From the NCBI GenBank assembly GCA_028386065.3, contig JAKUCV010002062.1:126271-190270 (forward strand): a DNA stretch of 64,000 bases, read 5' to 3'. Under the pieces are notes generated by a model. That model was not told the origin of the DNA and ran no database searches. It was given only the letters and a program-made list of their open reading frames with translations. Shown piece by piece: positions 23,725-34,979 of this stretch. The translations under genes were made by a program, and so were the position numbers. Position 1 is the first letter of the stretch, and the number at the start of each line of letters is the position of its first letter. Source of the stretch: Turnera subulata (lineage: Eukaryota > Streptophyta > Magnoliopsida > Malpighiales > Passifloraceae).

Positions 23725-26174
23725 TGAAACGCCCCGACCCGAATTTACCGTACACAGTAAACGCAGGCCGGAACTGTGACAACCCAACCAAAATAGGACC
23801 AGCATACAGTGTGAACTACGATAACTCGGCCCAACGGCCCAAAATAGTAAAACAACATAATTAACATAACCGGCCCAATGGCCCAACAATAATGAAGACA
23901 TGCACAGCGGAAGACTTAAAGACTAACTAACACTGTATGCGTAACAGATGCAACTATGGATCCAAGCCCGTCCAAGGGAAACGTCGCAGCCTGTCTGGTA
24001 TGCACCCAACCTGTACATGAAACAACTCATCCTACGGGATGAAAGCCCGCAGGTGAGGGGTGAGTCCGAAGTGCTCACGACAATGGAAAGACCATCAATA
24101 TGGACACTAAAGTTACTCAAGGCCAAAAACAATCAAAACCGACCAAAAGACTCAACTAAAATCAATTATCCAATTTTATCTTTCCGGGCCCGTCACGGAT
24201 AAGCTAGGGTCGTACCAGGTTATCAACCTGTTCCTGGTGCCAGATCAAATCAGAACCCAGGGATAGACATCCCAAAAATAACAAACCGGGATAGACATCC
24301 CAAGCATAGACATGCTTATCAAGTAACCCAGATCATGGCCACCACAACAGTCTCTAACCATCCGGTCGTACCTCTACTTACCACGTGACAATTATATCAT
24401 CATTAAAAACCAAACTCAGGGATCGACATCCCTAACCAAAATACCAAGGATCGACATCCTTGTCACTATTCATTATTAATTCCATTTACTTATTCCAAAC
24501 GACACAGAAGATCAATACGGGGATAAACATCCCAAAAACCAAACAGAACACCGGGATAAACATCCCGAAATCAACCACACAATACTCAACAATGCAACAA
24601 GCAACAAAACACAATATACCGAGTAATAAGGCACATATTGAAGGAAATCCATCCTCACCTTGGCCGATTACTCAACTCCGGAAACTATGACCGGTCCGAC
24701 GCCGGCTCCTCGGGAAACTGCCCGATATCCAAACCTATACATCAAAATCATACATACACATAAATGCACATAAGAGTATGTCATGATGCCAATATTACGA
24801 TACATACCCATCCCGGTTACACATCTTTTATTATAATCTTTTACGGAAAATATTTATCCGAACGTATATCCGAGTATAATTTCGGTACCATACTTTAATT
24901 AAAATTCTTTCCAAAATATTTTTCCATAAAATAATTATAATTTCCCAAAATAATAATTACTATAATTTCCAGAAAAATAATAAGCTATTTATAATTTCTA
25001 AAAAATATTTATAGTATTTATCTTTTTCTAAGTATATATAATATTTTCCAACACTAAAATTATAATTACCTTTAATTTACAAAATACATATTTACATACA
25101 TATAACAAAATCATAATTTTCCAGCCAAGATAATATACATATAAATTTCCAGAAATTAATTTCAAGATACATATATATTTTTTTCCAATTTAATAATAGT
25201 TTCCAAAACAAAACTTAATTATTTATCCAAGTAAATATATTTATATTTTCATGAAAATACCAGAATCAAATCATCCATATTTTTTTCAAAATAATTATAT
25301 AGTTTTTTCCGAAATTAATTATCAGATTATAAGTAAATAAATATATATAAGTAAATTGTTGTTTTTTTTTTATTATTTAACCAGGCTGGGCTGAACAGGA
25401 CCAGGCCCAGGCTCGCACTGTGCAAGCCCAGCCGGCCCACGCCCAACCCAAATCAACACAAGCCCACAACCCAGGCCCGTTACTATACCCAACCCACTAT
25501 TCACAGCCCGCGACCCGTTACAATCAAACGGAGCAAAACTCGGGTCTTACCTCCGGGTTCGGCGATGGCGGCGCGACGAACGGCAGGTACGGGCGAGGGG
25601 AAGCTCGCGCAAGGTTGGAGAGGCTGAGGCGACCCCTACGGCGGTGGAAGGACGGCGCGGCAACGTCGGCGCTAGGCGGCAGCCTGGGTTGAAGCAGATC
25701 CGGCGGGTTCTGCTCGCGGGTCAACGCTCGCCGGCTGCGCGTCAGGTGGCGGACGGCGACGGGGGAGACGAGGTTCAGCTCGCGACGGCGAGAGGAAGGC
25801 CATGGTGGCGGCGGTGCGTCGAGAGGAGGCCGGGAACGCTCCGGCGTGTACAGTGGCAGGGCTAGGTGACGATGAACAGTACCTCTGTTTCTTTTTTTTT
25901 CGTTTTTCTTCTTTTTCCTCTTTTTTTCTCTATTTTCTTCTCTTTTTTCCTAATTTCCGTTTCCTTCTTTTTTTAAAATTCCGAAACCCGAAAAATACCA
26001 ACTTAGTTCCGAAAAATCCACGGGAAATTCACGAGCGCGGGAAAACCTTCGGTTTCGAAAAACGACTCCCGATTTACCTTGAATCAATTACCCAAGATTA
26101 ATTCAACAGTAAATCACGGTAAATAGACTTTTACAGTCCGGTAAAAATCCAAAATTTTTACCCGGGCTGTTACA
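23725..26174 (-). mobile_element. solo LTR of the gypsy element 1 type, reversed
   Basis: 2450 bp with inverted TG...CA ends; on the minus strand it runs from TGTAACAGCCCGGG to CGGGGCGTTTCA. It is flanked by the perfect 5-bp duplication CTGGA (23720-23724 and 26175-26179). No internal coding region or second LTR is present. This is the footprint of recombination between two LTRs. Internal order matches the LTRs of element 1: GC-rich block, TGGGC-rich block, AT-rich block and hairpin array. The sequence is diverged enough to be a related subfamily. Confidence 0.93.
24260..24567 (-). repeat. array of seven covarying mini-hairpins
   Basis: Stem-loops with a 4-base loop and a 5-6 bp stem start at 24260, 24288, 24302, 24418, 24446, 24520 and 24552. 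Plus-strand stems are GGGAT/ATCCC, GGGAT/ATCCC, AAGCAT/ATGCTT, AGGGAT/ATCCCT, AAGGAT/ATCCTT, GGGAT/ATCCC and CGGGAT/ATCCCG. Loops are AGAC, CGAC or AAAC. Changes in one arm are matched in the other. Confidence 0.88.
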
Positions 26175-26469
26175 CTGGATAAGCCATATATGGAAAAAAA
26201 ATTAGAAAATACTTTTAGTTCATTTTTCAAGTATATTTTTCAAGCCTTATATATATAGCCCTACTTAAAATTTTAATTCAATGCTTAAAGTTAATATTTT
26301 GGGTAGAAAAGCACCGAGACCAATTGTATTGTCCCAATAAACTATCACTTCTCCTTGCAAAAAGAAAAAACTGTATGAGCGGTAACGTCCACGTACGGTT
26401 CCGCGAGAAGGTTCTAGGTTTTCTATTTGAGTTGAATTGAACTACATAAACCATTGCGGCTAAAGAAAA

Positions 26470-28138
26470 TCTATTATATATATTTAAAGCTGTATCCCTC
26501 ACCAGGTTTTGACACATAAGATTTTTGAGGTCTTGCTTTATTGCCATGTGAAGGTTTTGGGGTCTTTCATTATTGACATGTGGAGGATTGTAGGTGTAGT
26601 TTGATTGGCCATAATGACAAACATAATTATCCCAGAGAAATCAAATCTATTATACTGTTTTAAAAAGAATTCCAATCACACCAAATTGTTTAAAAGAAAA
26701 TTCACACGAGATTGGTATTATATATATTTATTTATTATGATATTATCTTTTAGTTTTAATAATTATACTCTTATCAGGAAAGGTGATAAACCAAAACACA
26801 ATACTGATAACTACTAGATGTTTATCATAAAAGCTGATAAAGTTATTTATTTGATAAGCTTCATATTATCCTTTTAAAAAAACAATCCTGACAAGAATTA
26901 TAATCTTATCAGATAAGCTATTAAATTGTTATCACTAAAACTGATAAGATTTTTGTTAAGGTGAACCGTAACAAAAGTTTACAGGTCAAAAGAGCAAACT
27001 CAAACCAGAAAACAAAAACAGGCTAACAAACATAATGATTTTTTTATTTTATAATATAACATATAGTTTTTTTTAACGTAACGAAATTATAGGCTTTTTT
27101 TCTTCTTTCTATTAAACTGATAATAATTAAACTGTTATTCTTTGATAAGATTTTTGTTATCATTTTTTTCTTTATTTGATTTTTGATTATTCTCACAGAA
27201 CTAATATAAATACTAGTGTAGACACTGTGATGTAGCTTAATTTGTGTCATTGTATCTGTGATACAGTTTCTATATCATTCATCCTCTCTTATCCCTCCTC
27301 AGTTTTTATATCATTCATCCTCTCTTATTTTTTTTTTAAAATTTTTGTCACTGTATCTGTGTGTGATACTGCTTCTATATCATTCATCCTTTCTTATTCC
27401 TTCTCTATTTTGTTTGTACGAACGAATATTATTATAGTATTAACAGTTATTTTGTTTCTTTAAATTACGCATTCTGTTTATTTTTCTATACTTTCTATCA
27501 AATACAATTATGTATGTTAATTTCTTAAATATATTTCAATCTTTTTTTTGCAGGAAAATGAATATTAATGCTTTGGATTTTTTACAGAATCTCCTTATTA
27601 ATCTGGATATAATATTATTCAATGTAAAGGTATGTTTTAAATATTAATTATTTTATTTAGTTTTTTTTGGTCTTTCCTACCTTTTTTTTGTCTATTTTCG
27701 GTTTTATTCTTCATAGTATTAGCTTTTGATATTTTATTTTCCAGATTTATATTATATTTTCTATTTAATGCATAGTAATAGTTTTTTATTTGCTTTCCTG
27801 ATTTTTTTAAAAAAATTACTCTCTTTTTTTATTCTTTTATTATTAATTAATTCTTTTAGTTTCCTTTTCTATTTTTTGATATTTTATTTTTGTTTAGGGC
27901 TCAATGGTGCTTTTTTAAATTTACAAAATTAATTATTATTTATATTGTTATTGAATAGTTTATATGAAAAAAATGGAGAAAAATGTATAATTTGGGGAAA
28001 AAATTATGTGCAAATTTTTTAAAAATTTATTTGAATATATAAGATAACAAATGCTTAGAAATAATTGTTAATATTTTCAATGATTTTATAAAAATTAATT
28101 AATATACAAGCCCGTGGAATCCACGGGAAATGAGCTAG
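26470..28138 (+). mobile_element. non-autonomous Helitron
   Basis: The 3' end has the canonical form: a 7-bp hairpin CCCGTGG-AAT-CCACGGG at 28111-28127, seven bases, then CTAG (28135-28138) followed by a host T. The 5' end TCTATTATATATAT at 26470 follows a host A, so the element sits between A and T as Helitrons do. The 1.67 kb AT-rich body has no Rep/helicase ORF. It contains repeated GTCACTGTATCTGTG...CTTCTATATCATTCATCC stretches. The 3' end is strong; the 5' end is a good candidate. Confidence 0.78.
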
Positions 28139-28139
28139 T

Positions 28140-28484
28140 ATTTATAATTTTGAAAAATGCATAACTTACCGGTTAATAGAGTTGCAAAGGGGACAAATAT
28201 GAGAAACTTGAAGTGTTTAGAAGGTGTTTAACCCCTTCTTAAATTGTTAAGACTAACTAGTACCAGCAAAATCAATGTTCCGAAAATTCTAAATTAGACC
28301 TTGGCCTAGTACTATTTAAGGGTTCAAATTTGGTTAATCCAATTCATATTTACATTACCCAGTACTGTCCTATTTTGAACTTTGAATAAACTGCTTGAAA
28401 TCGGCAATCACCAATGTAATAAATACACGTTAAGATGTAGGTACATATTAGCATATAAAAAAAATGTAGGGACATATATATTTT
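28140..28484. other. host DNA without a supported gene
   Basis: AT-rich sequence between the Helitron and the SINE. I see no ORF or repeat structure in it. Confidence 0.6.
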
Positions 28485-28496
28485 AAGATAAATGAT

Positions 28497-28729
28497 ACCA
28501 ACAAAGTGTTGGCGTAGTGGTCTAGCGTGCTGCGACCCCTTAACTCACACGTCCTGGGTTCGATCCGGAGAAACGTGGAGGTATGAAAAGTGTACTTGTT
28601 GGGAGTGGTAAACTACGCTTTACCCCACTCGTGGTCTTAGGCTAAATGCCCGGGAGCGAGATTGGGTGTCGTGTCACGGGTGAGATTAGTCTGGCTTGTC
28701 GAGCTGGGACACTCATTGTATAAAAAAAA
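28497..28729 (+). mobile_element. tRNA-derived SINE
   Basis: A 233 bp insertion flanked by a perfect 12-bp duplication AAGATAAATGAT (28485-28496 and 28730-28741), ending in an A-run. A pol III A box (TGGCGTAGTGG, 28510-28520) and B box (GGTTCGATCC, 28557-28566) lie at tRNA-like spacing near the 5' end. An unrelated body of about 160 bp follows. No cloverleaf or CCA end, so it is a SINE and not a tRNA gene. It depends on a partner LINE for movement. Confidence 0.92.
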
Positions 28730-28741
28730 AAGATAAATGAT

Positions 28742-30237
28742 TAAAAAAGCAGGTAAAAAAATAAATAAATAATCGGTTAAATTACATTACACTATTGTAA
28801 ATAAATTATGGTGAATGTCAGTATTACCATCCAGTAAAACTTATTTTTACCATACTCGAATTTATCCTTGGTAAAATTCTTTATCATATACCAAACTTTC
28901 ACATGGTTTTTTTTCTACCTACCTATCTACCTCCTTTGTCTTCATCTTTATTACTTAAATCCATGTGATTTTAATTCTTATAATCCAACCTAATTTATTT
29001 GTTTTTGTCCTCCCATTTTTACTTATAAATACTCCCTTCATTTCCATATACACACACTTACAATCAAACCATAAACTCACTCTCTCCTTACACACCCTCC
29101 CTTAATCTCCCTTTATCATTATTATAATTATATTATTTCTCCATTTATAATTACCATAAAAAATATATTATTACAAAGATGTACTATTATCATCAAGTTA
29201 ATATTACTACCATCAAGGTGCTTTTCACCTTCAATTTTATAACATACACGATTTTTTGTCTAATGGATAATTTTCATAATTCGGTCCTCAATGTTCTAGA
29301 AAAGGAAAAGGAAATTGGTCCTCAAAACGAATAGAATACACGAAAAAAGTTGAGGCATTTTCTAGATTGTAGACTTCAATTTTAATGTAGATCAAAATTT
29401 TATCACTATTAAAAGTTTAAACAGTCGGATGAAGTATTAATTTCCACACTCTGAACTGGTTGAACATAAAGCATTTTTGTCAGTAATTGGATTCACCATT
29501 ATTAAACTTTAACCTCTCATGAAACTGCCAGGGAGTTAGGGCAAAGTAAAAACTTCAAAAAAATTACTTGTCGAGTGAATTTATTTATATCGAGCCAAAA
29601 AGAAAAGTGTGACCTGTGCCCAATGTCAGTCAAACCCACTATTTTTGCCATCTTCAGTCAAACTCTGGTTGCATGCCACACTCCAGGAACGAGGAAAAGA
29701 AACCAAAGAGACACCATCTCCAGGCATAGAAGATATATAACTAAACATAAAGTGAATTTTTAAAATGACGCACACTTGTAAAGTATTGAAAAAAATGTTT
29801 AAAAATTTGTCAAATTTGGAATTAGTTTTTATTTTATAGGTTAAGACTTAGACTCGAATTCCATATTTTTACAATTGAAAACAACACCAATAGCCACTTG
29901 ACTCACAAATAAGTTAATTATTTGACCTTCCAAATCATTTCTCATACCATTAGGAGGAATTGATCTCAAGTTGAAAGTGTGGATAACAATACACACAACG
30001 ATGAAGCTACTTGGAATTTTAATGCAAGATTACTACTACAAAAGGAATAACGCCTCTGCATACCATTTGCCATACCAATTAAGGTATATGGTAATTATTG
30101 TGTTTCAAGAACCCCAAAACAAGCTCAAGGAACGTGTTAGGGATACTTAAGTATTTGTCATTCTTCATCGGGGAAAAGGAAGCCAAATATATATATAAAA
30201 AACTTTCCCATATTAAGACCGGAGGCGCAAAAATAAT
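28742..30237. other. host DNA without a supported gene
   Basis: AT-rich. A TATA-like TTATAAATACTCCC lies near 29024-29038 ahead of a C/A-rich leader-like stretch, but no convincing coding region follows. Nothing else is recognised. Confidence 0.5.
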
Positions 30238-30242
30238 ATAAT

Positions 30243-30458
30243 TGTTATAAAATATAATATTTATACTGTATGAATACTGTCTGTATTATACAAAGATACA
30301 GTATCCCTATTATTAATATATATATGTATGATAAGAAACAATAAAGGCAGAATTGAATGAATCGGGCAAGGACCCGACGAGCTCCTCCCAAACAATTTCC
30401 TTCCTCCTTGATTCTTCTTCATCCAATTTCTTCTCAAATATTTCTTTGTTTTACAACA
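30243..30458 (+). repeat. 5' LTR of the copia element
   Basis: 216 bp from TGTTATAAAAT to TTTACAACA. A TATA-like region (TTAATATATATATG) is followed by the transcribed part. It is nearly identical to the 3' copy. Confidence 0.93.
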
Positions 30459-30472
30459 CGTTATCAGCACGA
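30459..30472 (+). other. primer binding site resembling a tRNA-Ile anticodon arm
   Basis: CGTTATCAGCACGA starts directly after the 5' LTR. It is not the usual TGGTATCAGAGC. From memory of plant tRNA-Ile(AAU), whose anticodon arm reads TCGTGCTAATAACG as DNA, this is the exact complement except for C opposite the first anticodon base. That base is inosine in the mature tRNA, and inosine pairs with C. This points to priming by an internal tRNA fragment, as known for Drosophila copia and yeast Ty5 with tRNA-iMet. Confidence 0.6.
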
Positions 30473-31137
30473 TAACACTCTACCCAGTGCAGAAAAAATC
30501 AAAGCAGAAAACCAGAAAAATGAAGAAGAAAATTGGAGTTGAAAATGGAAGAAAACCAGTGCAGTTTCGTCACCCCAACCGAGCTCGTCACTGTTCACGC
30601 GTAAGAGATGCGTGCCGCCGCTTGTGCCACCGCCACCACAGTCGGCTTCCTCGACCCGTCGCCGACCTGATGATGCCGCCTCCGCCCGTTTCCGTCGTCC
30701 GACGCGCCGCCGGCAAGCGAAGACCCGCGAGCAGACCCGCGGATCCTCTTCCCCGCGCCGCCGTCGACGACACCAGCAGAGTCGCACCTCTTTTCCGCCG
30801 CCCCGTTTGTCGCCTCGTCGCCGCCGTGCTCGCGACACCCTCCACGTGTCGCTACGCCGCTTCCGCCGCCGTCTAGGGGCGAAAACCCGTGTCTTGGCCG
30901 GGTCGCAACCCGTTTAAACGGGCGGGTCGTGACCAAGGAAGAAGATGATCTCGGGAATACACTTTAGTCCCTAGAGTTCTGTTTTATGCAGGTAAGTCCT
31001 TACATTTTAGTCCTTCAATTATTAAAATGTTCGATTTTGTCCTAGACGAATGTATTAATGTTTGATTAATGTTGTTTTGTGTGATTGAATGTTGAATTAA
31101 TGTTGTTTTTGGGTATTCAATGAATGGTGAGTCCCGC

Positions 31138-31370
31138 AAATTTTTTCCGGCGACCATGAACAGTAATTTTGGCCGGAATCCGGCGTGAACAGTGATTTTT
31201 TGCCGGAACCCGGCTTGAACAGTGTTTTTGGCCGGAATCCGTCGACCCAGAAGTGTTCCGACGACCGTGAATAGTGTTTTTTGGCCGAAACCCGTCGAAC
31301 CCAGAAGTGTTCCGACGCCATGAATAGTAATTTCCGACGACCGTGAATAGTATTTTTGGCCAGAATTTGA
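31138..31370 (+). repeat. imperfect tandem repeat in the copia leader region
   Basis: Four to five degenerate units built around TTTTTGGCCGGAA(T/C)CCG, GTTCCGACGACC and GTGAATAGTG/GTGAACAGTG. The tract lies between the GC-rich leader (30590-30930) and the decayed body of the element. No coding sense is visible. Confidence 0.7.
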
Positions 31371-32643
31371 AACCTCGGATTTTTTCCCGGCAAAGCCCGG
31401 AATACCGTTATATAAGCCCGGAAGGCTGTTATATTTATTATATTTATTGGCCGGCTTAGCCGCCTTTATCGTATAAGCGTATTATATATGTTATTGCTGA
31501 AAGATTTATCGAGTAAGCATATTTTCTGTTTTTTTTATTATTATTATTTGAATTCCAATTGGGCTATTAAAAATGCCCATTATTCATTTAATGACCGGCT
31601 AAGCCGCCTATTTCTTTACGTTTTAATTGGGCTCGTGTAAGGCCCATCACATTTAATTTTCAGCAATTTAATTTTTATTGGCTAATTAATAAAAACAAAA
31701 GGGCCCATTGCATTTATTTTTAGCAATTTAATTTTAATTGGGCTATAAAAGGGCCCATTGTATTTAATTACCTTGCCTTTAATTTTATGCTTAATATGGG
31801 CTCATACTAGGCCCATTATTTTAATTTCCTGCCATTTACTTTATTTAGGGTAATTAACATAAGGCCCCTTGCTTATTTATTTCAAGTATTTATATTTTCA
31901 ATTATGTTATTTTGAATTTGAGGCCCTTAACATTTCCGGAAGAAATTTATAATGGGCATTAAATGCGAAAATGTAATTAAATGAGAATAGTCCGAAAGAC
32001 TAAATGTAAGAGTCCAGAAGACTCAAGGAAAAGAAAAATCGAAAATATCCATTATTACCACCAGAAGATGGCAATTATATGACCACCAGAAGGTGGATAT
32101 CATACTTGCTTAATAATTTATTTTATATTTAATTTATTTTTATGTTCAGTTTAAATTATTACGCATTGCAATTTATTTTTATTTCTTTTTCAGTACTTTA
32201 TAATTGTTTCTTAGCATAATGCCTGACGCATTGGTCTCGAAGACAATGCAAAATTGACATCCACAGGGGGAGAATTATATGTATGGATATCAATATAACA
32301 TATTATGCAATATCAAAATGAAAAATATGATTAACACGCTCCAGAAGAGCATAAATTCGAATATGTTCCTGAAGAACGCATGTTTTAATATGCTCTAGAA
32401 GATCGTATATTTACACGAGTACAGACACCCTCAGTAATAAAATGAATTATTATGATCCCAAATGAATTGACTCAGATTTATTCCCTGAAGCGAATAAGAC
32501 ATTATAATTATTTGGGGGCGTAAATGAGATAATAAATGGAAAAGGCTCAAAGCAAGCATGCATATTATTATTGCATAAACGGATACATAATTGGAGAACA
32601 TTCAAAGAAGAATAGTTCTCATACATATATTTAAACAAGTAAT

Positions 32644-33327
32644 CTATCGGTTGGGTTCAACATTAACCCTGAAACTCTGAGCCTCACCATTAATGTTGAC
32701 CCTAACACTGTCGTTCCAGGAGAACCACATACCACCCCTGTTGTTTTCTCCAGGTATCTCAAACCGATTTGTTGGAGGAAAACGAAGTGGAATCACACCA
32801 TGATTCTCTCCTGCTTGCCACATAGTCTCTGTAATCAGTACCATGTTAGGCTTGTACTGATTCTTCAGATCCCTTAAGGTACGCACAAAGTCTTGAGACC
32901 TTCTTGCTATACCCCTGCAATTCCACAATAAAAGTCGTACCTTAGGCCATGTAGGTGGTAACCCAGTCACCCTTGGGACGCTCCGAGCCATCATGGAAAC
33001 CTGATAATAACTGCTTTGATTTAAAATTTGACATGAAGGCTCTAGCTGAAATTCCTGCATCCTAGCAGATATGAAAAACATTATAGAGTTATCTGAGCCA
33101 TAAAAATTTGTTCTGAGATTGCCTTGGTCCTCCAGGAAGAAAGTTTCTTCCATTGGAGTCACAAAGAACCTAGACGAGTATAGCTCATCTACAAACACTA
33201 AACGAGGAATTCTCGCCAGATCATTAGGCAGTTCCTCTTGTTGTTCATTTACCATGCTATAGGCCAATCTATTTCTTCTGCCTAGTGAGGCACCCTCAAC
33301 AAAGAAAACAGTAGCTGGGGAAGGCAT
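32644..33327 (-). CDS. antisense ORF: unknown N-domain plus truncated EEP-like segment
   Basis: An intact 227-residue frame runs opposite to the copia element that contains it. About residues 1-130 match nothing I recognise; they include PRLVFVDELYSSRFFVTPME and IMFFISARMQEFQLEP. From about residue 133 it reads VRLLLWNCRGIARRSQDF, then LITETMW and NRGGMWFSWNDSVRVNING. That is the order of the first part of the endonuclease/exonuclease/phosphatase (EEP) domain of plant LINE ORF2. The catalytic His/Asp later in that domain are absent because the protein stops after about 95 EEP residues. The same stop position, in FRVN..PNR, is kept in the second copy (45239-45921), so it is probably the true end. 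ATG at 33327; TATA box at 33421-33429. Function unknown; DNA cutting is unlikely for a half domain. Confidence 0.7.
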   Translation of the reverse strand: MPSPATVFFVEGASLGRRNRLAYSMVNEQQEELPNDLARIPRLVFVDELYSSRFFVTPMEETFFLEDQGNLRTNFYGSDNSIMFFISARMQEFQLEPSCQILNQSSYYQVSMMARSVPRVTGLPPTWPKVRLLLWNCRGIARRSQDFVRTLRDLKNQYKPNMVLITETMWQAGENHGVIPLRFPPTNRFEIPGENNRGGMWFSWNDSVRVNINGEAQSFRVNVEPNR

Positions 33328-33420
33328 TTTTGTCTTGGTTGAGTTTTTCTTTTTCTTTGCTTTGATGAATTTTTCTATATCTATGAGTTTTCCTGTATCT
33401 TCCCATGTAATCCTTCCCCC

Positions 33421-33429
33421 ATTTTATAG
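33421..33429 (-). promoter_or_regulatory. TATA box of the antisense ORF
   Basis: CTATAAAAT on the minus strand lies about 95 bp upstream of the ATG at 33327. The homologous copy has TATAAAAGG at the same relative place (46008-46016). Sequence further upstream also aligns between the two copies, around CCAAA...ATCCTCGAGGATTTGC on the plus strand, so the promoter region was moved with the ORF. Confidence 0.6.
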
Positions 33430-34979
33430 CCTGAGCATAGATAGCCAGGTGTCCCCGAAAAGATCCAGAAGATTTTTCGGTGGATTATATTATTATTCAG
33501 AAAATTCCAAAGCTTTACAATCCTCGAGGATTTGCTTTTGGAAATGTCTGCCACTACATTAATTATTGCTCAATAATTCCGATCTTTTCCGACATGAGTG
33601 GCAGAAATAAGTTTAAAATTGGCACATATATAGCTAGCCTGAAGCTAGCAGTTGAGTAATTGAAACTTAACATATCCAGCCAGAAGCTGGAATGCACTAG
33701 CCTGGAGCTAGCAATTTTAAGTGTTTAAATACACAGCTTGCGCAGCCTAAAGCTGACACCAACTTGAAGTTGGTTCATGGATTTATTGTTTGGCATGACC
33801 GGATGGGCCATCCCGGTTCAATTATGATGCACAAAATTTGTTTTGATCATTGATTGAAAAACCAGAAGTTTTTATAATCAATAAATTTTCATAGGTTTGT
33901 TTGCTGCAAAATTTATTATACGGCCTTCCTAAGATGAGAATGGCCTAGCATCACCAGCAAGTTTAAGAATAATTCAGGGACATGAACGCGGACTGATCAA
34001 TCCGCGGTGTTAACCATCTAGGTAATTTTTACGATGCATCGACTAGATGGTTTATTGTGTGACGAAAGTTGGCATAAGTGCGCACTTATTATGCCACTTG
34101 CGGGCACATGTCCCTACTTATGTTACTAGACTATATGTCTAGATAATGCTGGGATATTTCATCAATAAGAGACTGTATATCATTGGAAATAAACCCAAAC
34201 AAATCTGGGGGAACATTGACAATTGATTGCACGACTGTTGATGAAATATTATTGCTTGAGAAATTGATATTTTATATGCAGCAACACTGTGCATCAAGCC
34301 AACATGATGTTATAAGAACCCCCCCATTTAATTAATTAATGGTCACATACATAGTATCTCCCATCTTCGGACCTTGAGTTATATAATGCTCCACCACAGG
34401 ATTGTGAAATTGGTCCCTTAAAGAAGATTGGGAATCTACGTTGGGTATGTATCTCCATATATTATAAAGATAATTGAAACCTATGACAGGGGATTGGAGA
34501 TTCATTTATAGCAATATTTGCTTATTAGTTGATGTTTTACCCAACATCAGGGGGAGAGAAAATAAGCAGCTGGATCAAGAAATTATTGAAATGACTTATC
34601 AATATTTAATTTTTGATCCTCGAATATTAGTATGAACCTGAAGTTCTAAGAAATGATTCATTTGCAAAAGATTAGTAAGTCATTTGCCAGACATATTTAT
34701 TTGAAATATGTGACTATATACCAGCTGCAAATGCTCCTGTTTTGATGTTCCTGAAGAACAATATAAGTATGCAAATGAATCCATATGGATTATACTCGGT
34801 TCCAAAAAGAAAAGAAATTCTCGATAAAGAAAAAAGAGCAAAAGTGATAAGATGGCCCCAGTAAGAAAATAAGACCTCCAGTAGAGGTTAGAATTAAAAG
34901 TCCTCCAGAAGAGGTTGATTCTCTGACACAATTGATAAATTTCCAGAAGTAACTCAGGTACCTGAAATAAATGAGCATG

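Noticed and set aside
25420..25865. ORFs in the GC-rich part of the solo LTR
   Set aside because: They correspond to the LTR GC-rich and TGGGC-rich blocks and are explained by composition.
28510..28580. tRNA gene
   Set aside because: A and B boxes are present, but there is no cloverleaf or acceptor stem. Target duplications and an A-tail mark it as a SINE.
30487..30936. Overlapping ORFs on both strands after the copia primer site
   Set aside because: Same GC-rich leader effect. No gag-like motif and no conservation is visible.
33547..33605. 9-bp inverted repeat TCTGCCACT/AGTGGCAGA as a viral replication origin near the antisense ORF
   Set aside because: There is no TAATATTAC nonanucleotide or iterons, and the second copy of the ORF lacks the inverted repeat. 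At most it marks a cassette edge.
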